Shown here: positions 59,504 through 64,000 of the stretch, in pieces
How the letters are laid out: each line of letters starts with the position of its first letter
Position numbering within the stretch: the stretch's first letter is position 1
DNA from: an uncultured Prevotellaceae bacterium
GTDB taxonomy: Bacteria > Bacteroidota > Bacteroidia > Bacteroidales > Bacteroidaceae
DNA length: 64,000 nt
Direction of reading: 5' to 3'
Assembly: GCA_900315105.1 (NCBI GenBank)
Contig: OMXX01000001.1
Coordinates: forward strand, 124,001-188,000
Notes under the pieces: model-generated
Databases searched by the model: none
What the model was told of the DNA's origin: nothing
What the model saw: the letters and a program-made list of their open reading frames with translations, nothing else
Program-made: the position numbers and the translations under genes

Positions 59504-59519
59504 TTTTTCCTAATAATAG
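59504..59519 (-). promoter_or_regulatory. CTATTATTAGGAAAAA motif, minus strand
   Basis: On the minus strand this motif copy lies 17 nt before the start of the FTR-like gene (59486). It shows that the motif follows gene orientation. Confidence 0.55.
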
Positions 59520-59522
59520 TCA

Positions 59523-60245
59523 TTACGCATATTTATTTTTGTAATTAGCAACATGAGCATTTATCTTTTTGTCCTCTATTATGTCTCTAATTTTTGACAT
59601 TAATCGCCTTACCTTATAATCGTCCTTCACATCAGCATTTTTTATTCTTAATGTGATAATGTGGTATTGCGATGTGATAAAGTCTCTTTTCTTGTCTTTT
59701 TGTTTTTGTTCTTTAGAAAAATGATATTCGCCATCAACCTCGATTGCAATATTGTATTTGGGAATAAAAAGATCAAAGAAAAAGACATTACCGCCATTAA
59801 CACCATATTTGAATATATGCTGTCTTTCAATATGATAACCAAACCCAAGATATTTCATTTTTTTAAGTAACATTAATTCATACTTGGAAGCACATTCCTT
59901 AGCCTTTTCCTGATACTCCTTTTGCCAAGCTAATTTTTGCTCAAGCTCTTCCTCAGTAAATGCCCTTTTGATCTTCTTTTTAGACTTTTTATCATATTGG
60001 CGTTGGTATTCTTCAAGAGTTATATAATGTGTCTTTTTATTTAAGGGCATATCTTTTGTATTAGGTATAAGGCAAGCGTTAGTTACCCCTTCTCTTATCA
60101 AAGCAAATTGTTTGTCTTGGGTTAAACCTACCATCTTAACATTAATACCAATCTCACCTTCCTGAATTGTATGTCTATTGATTACATAACATTCGGGATA
60201 TTGCTTTAGAAAATCTAAAATTTGAGAATGTTCAATTTTTGCCAT
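59523..60245 (-). CDS. Vsr/DUF559-like endonuclease, 240 aa
   Basis: Residues 125-230 match the restriction-endonuclease-like fold of Vsr/DUF559 proteins: a helix (ASKYELMLLKKMKYLGFGY), a strand with Asp (FFFDLFIPKYN), then IAIEVDGEYHF, and later the strand-helix pair (YHIITLRIKNADVKDDYKV). The metal-binding candidates are the Asp of FFDLF and the Glu/Asp of IEVDGEYH. The first 115 residues form a separate charged domain. Free-standing phage endonucleases of this fold are often homing enzymes. A large structured RNA precedes it on the same strand. Confidence 0.65.
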   Translation of the reverse strand: MAKIEHSQILDFLKQYPECYVINRHTIQEGEIGINVKMVGLTQDKQFALIREGVTNACLIPNTKDMPLNKKTHYITLEEYQRQYDKKSKKKIKRAFTEEELEQKLAWQKEYQEKAKECASKYELMLLKKMKYLGFGYHIERQHIFKYGVNGGNVFFFDLFIPKYNIAIEVDGEYHFSKEQKQKDKKRDFITSQYHIITLRIKNADVKDDYKVRRLMSKIRDIIEDKKINAHVANYKNKYA

Positions 60246-60289
60246 AATGATTTATTTTTTGTTAAATTTTAATATTATATACAGACCGC

Positions 60290-60882
60290 CCTTTATCCTC
60301 CAGAAGGAAAAGAAATTCCTTCAAAAGAGAATATGAAAAAGGAATGTATAACCTTTTTCAGGCCCAAAACATCAAATATTTTATTCCTCCTACGTTGCTG
60401 GGGTTTACAAGTCCCTCTGGAGTTACCTGTTGTTAGCGGTGGAACAGAGCAGGATAGTAAGCAACGGATGTTTTTAGAGTCAAGGAGCTTTTTGTATCGG
60501 AGAGACTCCCACGGTAGCTACTGATGGAACCAATTTTTCAATAAGCCGTTCTTTTGAAGTGAACGTAAGGCTATGCCTTGTATAAGACTTGCACGTCCCT
60601 AACGTCTGGCTTGATACAGTTTTGCCAGGAACCACTGTCGATGTTTGGATTACCACACCTTACCAGGTTGCCATGTCCCTTACGGACTACTATCCTAATG
60701 GCATCGGATATGCTCTTTTTCTGTAGAAGAAGGATTTGATTAGAACAATAAGACCTGTAGATAAAAATAGGAACAACCAAAAGCCTAAAGTAGCACGCAG
60801 CTTTCAGTTGTTCCCTGTATCTCGTAGAAAAAACGATTCAAATATGTTTTGCTTATCAATGTGCTACTAAATCTAAGCGATG
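60290..60882 (-). ncRNA. Large structured non-coding RNA, about 590 nt
   Basis: No protein frame is credible here, yet the composition is balanced, unlike the AT-rich spacers around it, and many local hairpins are visible: AAGGC/GCCTT (60567-60579), ACGT/ACGT (60593-60605), CAGT/ACTG (60617-60637), ACCT/AGGT (60657-60668), and GCCAT+GTCC with GGAC...ATGGC (60670-60702). A Bacteroidetes promoter sits exactly at its 5' end. The size and setting recall the ornate phage RNAs ROOL and GOLLD; membership could not be tested. Confidence 0.55.
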
Positions 60883-60883
60883 A

Positions 60884-60915
60884 CAAAGGTACGTACTTTA
60901 TTTTAAGCTACCAAA
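60884..60915 (-). promoter_or_regulatory. Promoter of the large RNA (minus strand)
   Basis: TTTG (60915-60912), 20 bp, TACCTTTG (60891-60884): a near-perfect Bacteroidetes promoter reading leftward into the structured region. Confidence 0.75.
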
Positions 60916-61105
60916 TAAAATTTCAAAAATCTTTCATTTAGGGTGTTAATTTAACCTTTATTCACAATACAAATATTAAATATATAATAATGTACATACG
61001 TGAAACATCTCAGCATTGTAGAGATTAAAAAGTGTTGTAACTTGCACAGACAGAGGGGTAAAATAATACGTAAAGAAAATTTAACATAAAAAAATCTATT
61101 AAAAA
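60916..61105. other. AT-rich divergent spacer
   Basis: About 190 bp of AT-rich sequence between the leftward promoter of the large RNA and the rightward promoter of the recombination operon. I see no gene or clear repeat in it. Confidence 0.5.
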
Positions 61106-61137
61106 TTTGCACAGATAAAAATTTCTTCTTACCTTTG
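61106..61137 (+). promoter_or_regulatory. Promoter of the recombination/replication operon
   Basis: TTTG (61106-61109), 20 bp, TACCTTTG (61130-61137), a textbook Bacteroidetes promoter. Transcription should start near 61144. Confidence 0.8.
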
Positions 61138-61143
61138 CACTTG

Positions 61144-61250
61144 GTAAGAGGAAAAAGTTTCTATTCTAAGCTTTTAGTATTTGTGAAAATATGACAAAGC
61201 TCCAGGGATGTCCCCAACTAAGCGCATGTGTAACATCCCTGGTTTTTTAG
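61144..61250 (+). ncRNA. Leader RNA with attenuator terminator
   Basis: About 100 nt after the promoter, CCAGGGATGT (61202-61211) pairs perfectly with ACATCCCTGG (61233-61242), followed by TTTTTT (61243-61248). Transcription of the operon must pass this terminator; otherwise a short RNA results. The design is the same as at 9790-9913. Confidence 0.7.
61191..61250 (+). CDS. Possible leader peptide across the attenuator, 19 aa
   Basis: An ATG at 61191 opens a 20-codon frame (MTKLQGCPQLSACVTSLVF) that runs through both arms of the terminator and stops at its U-run. A translating ribosome would keep the hairpin open. It may be a control peptide, or a chance frame. Confidence 0.3.
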   Translation: MTKLQGCPQLSACVTSLVF

Positions 61251-61292
61251 AAGTCAAAGCGTTGAATTTTCTAATTCAATTTTATATATAGT

Positions 61293-61784
61293 ATGATTAA
61301 AGGTCAAGGGGCAATCAAAAAGGTAGATGGCACTCTTTATCAAGATGAGCTTCTGTCAGCCTTACACAAACTGCCTAATAACCGAGACTATGAGTTTCTG
61401 ATTGTGGACAAAGAGAAGAACAGAACGTTGCCAGCATCAACTTATCTATTTTCAGTAGTCCTACCTCAGATTTCGGAACAGTTACCTGATCATCCTCCAA
61501 AAGAGGCTCTTTACCGCTATTTTGAGGACATCTTCGCACCTCTTTATAGTGTGACTATCAACGGAGAAGAGTACGAGTACTCTGATTTGAAACGCGAAAA
61601 AATAATGATTATCAACGAAGTTTGTGAGAAAATCGTTGATTACGCTGAGAAGAAATGGGGTATCAAAGTAATGTCTTTGGATGACCTCAGAGATTCAAAA
61701 AACTCTCAGTTGTATAGTGTGGCTTACAAACAGAACGATGTAAGCTGGGCAAAATTCCTCTCTCATCAAAAATCAAACAGTTAA
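61293..61784 (+). CDS. NinB-like recombination accessory protein, 163 aa
   Basis: Residues 30-120 have a NinB-type pattern: a strand (YEFLIVDKEKNRTL), a helix with Y-L-F-x-V-V-L-P-x-I (STYLFSVVLPQISEQL) and a second helix with YFEDIFAPL. NinB-like proteins bind single-stranded DNA in phage recombination. The gene precedes an SSB and a gp47/SbcD nuclease, which supports the assignment. The match is by pattern only. Confidence 0.5.
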   Translation: MIKGQGAIKKVDGTLYQDELLSALHKLPNNRDYEFLIVDKEKNRTLPASTYLFSVVLPQISEQLPDHPPKEALYRYFEDIFAPLYSVTINGEEYEYSDLKREKIMIINEVCEKIVDYAEKKWGIKVMSLDDLRDSKNSQLYSVAYKQNDVSWAKFLSHQKSNS

Positions 61785-61793
61785 TTTAACAAG

Positions 61794-63212
61794 ATGAGCG
61801 AAGAAGTTCAGAAAATGGGTTTGTTTAATCTTTTTCAGCAAACCGCACAGACCTTAGACCAGGCAGAGGCTAAGGCAAAATCAGAGAAAGGTTTTGAGAA
61901 AATTGATCGTTTCCGCACTCCTGAAGAGGGCGAGTACGTTGTCAGGGTATTGCCTCTCGCACCTACTGGTGTGGATGCTGAGGGTAAGCCAATCATGCCA
62001 ATGGATCGAAATGGTTTCGAGTTCCAGTTGTACAGCACATTCCTTGACATCGACCAGCCTGCTGATAAGAAGGGTAAAGTCAAGACCTTACACATTCCAG
62101 TAATCAAGACAACCCAGAAGGGTGTAGATAAGTCTGTTGACCTCCTTGAGAAGTACCTGGAGATCGCTAAGGATATGTATGCCGATGACGATGAGGTTAT
62201 CGAGCTTCTTACAGGTCAGAACAGCCGCCATCGTATCCGTTTCAGCAACCAGCGTGTAATGTACGTTCTTGACATGACTGATGGCACACCTAAAGGCCCT
62301 ATGTTCTGGCAAGTATCAACCAGCAGCTATAAGGACATCGACAACGAGCGCCGTTCAGTATGGACTAAGGAATCTGAGAAGGCCGCTAAGAAGGGGCTTC
62401 CAAAGCCAGAGTGTCCTCTTTGTGGACTGACACAGGCATGGCCTCTTACCATCACACGTACTGGTACTAAGTTCAATGACACCAAGTATGCGTTCAAGAT
62501 TGATCGTGGTGAGGAGCAGTTGCCTCTTACTGAGGAACAGCTTCAGAAGCTTTTCGATCTCCCACGTATCCCAGATGAGATCTATCACTATACTCGCTAT
62601 CAGATGGAAGCTACCATCGAGTATCTGAAGCAGTATGATGAGAAGCATGACCTTGAGGTTTGCAAGGATCAGGAGTTCCTTGATGCAATCGAGCAGTTGA
62701 AGGGTGAGCTTTCTACTGATGATAACTCTCATTTCTCATTGTCAGGTGATAATGGCTCTGATAAGGGTAATTCACGTAAGATTACTCTTGAAAGTCTTAA
62801 TGAGGCTTACGACTACATTGTTGATAAGGGACTCGGCAAGGACTCTGATGAGTATGAGGAGTTGCGTGAGGACATCCGTCAGTTCATCGAGGATAACGAG
62901 CTTGACGTTGTTGTTAAGCATACTAAGAAGATTGAAGACCTTCTTGAGGAAATTGAGGAGGCTCTTGATAGCAAGTCTAAGACTCCTACAAAGCCTGTCG
63001 CTAAGGAAGAGCCAGCAGAGGAGAATAATGACGATAAGAATGAGCAGGAGGAAGAGAAGCCTCGTACTCGCAAGCGCCCATCTCGTCAGGAGGAAGACGA
63101 TGAGGAACAGAAGCCTTCTAAGAAGGAGGAAAACAATGACGATGACAAGGACGATGATAATACCGCAGAAGAGCAGCCTCGCCCTCGCCGCCGCCGCAGA
63201 AGTGAAGAGTAA
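61794..63212 (+). CDS. Single-stranded DNA-binding protein, gp32-like, 472 aa
   Basis: Residues 30-330 resemble phage gp32-type SSBs: an entry strand after the flexible N-terminus (IDRFRTPEEGEYVVRVLPLA), a central OB-like region, and CPLCG (about 201-205) like the gp32 zinc knuckle. The C-terminal 90 residues are an acidic, disordered tail of Asp, Glu and Asn broken by basic Arg-rich patches (TRKRPSRQEE; final RPRRRRRSEE). Such tails recruit partner proteins. It is highly biased in codons, as expected for an abundant protein. Confidence 0.7.
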   Translation: MSEEVQKMGLFNLFQQTAQTLDQAEAKAKSEKGFEKIDRFRTPEEGEYVVRVLPLAPTGVDAEGKPIMPMDRNGFEFQLYSTFLDIDQPADKKGKVKTLHIPVIKTTQKGVDKSVDLLEKYLEIAKDMYADDDEVIELLTGQNSRHRIRFSNQRVMYVLDMTDGTPKGPMFWQVSTSSYKDIDNERRSVWTKESEKAAKKGLPKPECPLCGLTQAWPLTITRTGTKFNDTKYAFKIDRGEEQLPLTEEQLQKLFDLPRIPDEIYHYTRYQMEATIEYLKQYDEKHDLEVCKDQEFLDAIEQLKGELSTDDNSHFSLSGDNGSDKGNSRKITLESLNEAYDYIVDKGLGKDSDEYEELREDIRQFIEDNELDVVVKHTKKIEDLLEEIEEALDSKSKTPTKPVAKEEPAEENNDDKNEQEEEKPRTRKRPSRQEEDDEEQKPSKKEENNDDDKDDDNTAEEQPRPRRRRRSEE

Positions 63213-63253
63213 TCTCGTTCATCAGATATTTATAGTTTGATTCTTACATTTTC

Positions 63254-63284
63254 AAGGGGGAGTATTCCACGTACTCCCCCTTTT
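63254..63284 (+). terminator. Intrinsic terminator after the SSB gene
   Basis: AAGGGGGAGTA (63254-63264) pairs perfectly with TACTCCCCCTT (63272-63282) around TTCCACG, followed by TTTT. It lets SSB be made in excess over the nuclease that follows. Confidence 0.85.
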
Positions 63285-63297
63285 AACTCAAACCTAA

Positions 63298-64000
63298 ATG
63301 CGTATGAAACGAGAACCACTTTGTATTCTTGTTAATGACTTACACGTTAGCAAGGACAACATTCCAGAATTTAGAAAGAATTGGCAAGAGCTGATTGATA
63401 TATGCAAGAGTCGCGGTATCTATGATATTGTGATAGGAGGTGATCTGTGGACATCCAGGGCTGGACAGACACTTGATACCTTTCTTGCCGTACAGGAGTT
63501 TATTCTTGCTGCTACGGTTACTGAAGGCATTTATCTTACTATTGCTGAAGGTAATCATGACCTTGTGGATCAAGAGCAATATGCTGGCTATTCCCATATT
63601 TTCCATCCATATAAGGGGGTGGAGGTGATCGACACCCACAAGATAATGAGTTGGGAAGATTGTGATAAATACCTTGCCGTTATGAGTTATTTCCCAGAGC
63701 AAGGTACTTTTACCGAGAAATTGAAGGCTTTGAAGAAGAACCTGAAGATGAAGGACATCAACATTTCAGATGTTACCCTTTATATTCATCAGGGCATTCA
63801 GGGCGGTTTGCCTGGAGGTTTCATTTCCAGTACCGATCTTCCAAAGGATCTGTTTGACGATTTTGAGCAGACTCTGGTAGGACACTATCATAATCGCTGC
63901 CATGTTAAGGATAGCAATATCTGGTACATCGGCTCGTCTCGTCAGGATAATTTTGGCGAAGACGAGGAAAAGGGATATACGATATTCTATGATGACGCAA
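63298..64000 (+). CDS. SbcD/Mre11/T4 gp47-like nuclease subunit, 3' part outside the window
   Basis: The metallophosphoesterase motifs of the SbcD family appear in order: NDLHVS (D-x-H), GGDLW, AEGNHD, YIHQG and GHYHNR, within the first 210 residues. With an SbcC/gp46-type ATPase, which would be expected downstream, such proteins process DNA ends in recombination-dependent replication. The start is 63298, with an alternative ATG at 63304. The frame is open at the window end. Confidence 0.85.
   Translation, partial: MRMKREPLCILVNDLHVSKDNIPEFRKNWQELIDICKSRGIYDIVIGGDLWTSRAGQTLDTFLAVQEFILAATVTEGIYLTIAEGNHDLVDQEQYAGYSHIFHPYKGVEVIDTHKIMSWEDCDKYLAVMSYFPEQGTFTEKLKALKKNLKMKDINISDVTLYIHQGIQGGLPGGFISSTDLPKDLFDDFEQTLVGHYHNRCHVKDSNIWYIGSSRQDNFGEDEEKGYTIFYDDA

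Noticed and set aside
60333..60780. Short frames on both strands inside the structured RNA region
   Set aside because: They have no initiation context, poor amino-acid composition, and cross several hairpins; a non-coding RNA explains the region better.
60290..60882. tmRNA or RNase P RNA as identity of the large RNA
   Set aside because: I did not find the RNase P signature GAGGAAAGTCC or a tRNA-like end with a tag-peptide frame.
1..64000. Recoded stop codons, as in some large Prevotella phages
   Set aside because: TAA, TAG and TGA all occur as ends of well-supported genes (the portal ends in TAG), and core genes read through in the standard code.
1..64000. CRISPR array
   Set aside because: No series of regularly spaced direct repeats with unique spacers was seen; the short repeats near 6701-6847 are operator-like palindromes.

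Overview
This window is part of the genome of a large tailed bacteriophage, or a prophage of one, whose host is most likely a Bacteroidales bacterium of the Bacteroides/Prevotella kind. Three things point to that host. Several intergenic regions carry the Bacteroidetes housekeeping promoter (TTTG or TTG, 19-20 bp, TAnnTTTG). Most genes lack a Shine-Dalgarno sequence and have an A-rich initiation region instead. Several proteins are of types typical of gut Bacteroidetes phages. The code is standard, with TAA, TAG and TGA all used as stops. The virion genes describe a contractile-tailed (myovirus-like) particle with a Mu-like head module. No terminase, DNA polymerase or endolysin could be recognised, so the genome continues beyond both ends.

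Layout. (1) 1-6191, minus strand: about 17 small, tightly packed, mostly unrecognised genes, probably early host-takeover or exclusion genes. Several have a strong GGAGG ribosome site, a signal peptide or membrane segments. A good promoter at 6950-6979 reads into them through a long structured leader. (2) 6192-8192: a 2-kb non-coding control region with palindromic operator repeats, a switch in strand composition, GAA-loop mini-hairpins and a tRNA-like element. (3) 8193-14333, mostly plus: small membrane and coiled-coil proteins, a DNA-binding-type protein behind an attenuator, an RNase H-like protein, and a winged-helix regulator with a divergent operator. (4) 14396-18949, minus: hypothetical genes, a short tyrosine recombinase, dUTPase and a NUMOD1-like protein. 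(5) 19174-40424, plus: portal, Mu F-like protein, gpG-like protein, tail terminator candidate, ClpP-type protease with nested scaffold, major capsid protein, sheath, tube, frameshifted tail chaperone, second sheath paralogue, tape measure and baseplate hub/spike. (6) 40552-59206, plus: a membrane and HTH pair, an abundant-type virion protein, adhesin-like tail proteins (chitobiase-like plus LRR, metallophosphoesterase, YadA-like, collagen-like), a lysis cassette, baseplate wedge proteins and a collar fibre. (7) 59244-60890, minus: a cassette of a roughly 600-nt structured RNA, a Vsr/DUF559-like endonuclease and a ferredoxin:thioredoxin-reductase-like protein. (8) 61100-64000, plus: an attenuated recombination/replication operon (NinB-like, gp32-like SSB, SbcD/gp47 nuclease).

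The most interesting observations are these. A short motif, consensus CTATTATTAAGAAAA, lies about 7-25 nt before many start codons on both strands and is probably a phage-specific promoter. An exact lambda-type slippery heptamer, GGGAAAG, sits in frame at the end of the portal gene, and the following Mu F-like gene has no good start. A large structured RNA with its own promoter precedes an endonuclease gene. There are two sheath-type proteins, and two attenuator-like leaders of the same design. All functions are judged from sequence patterns read by eye; no database search was possible.
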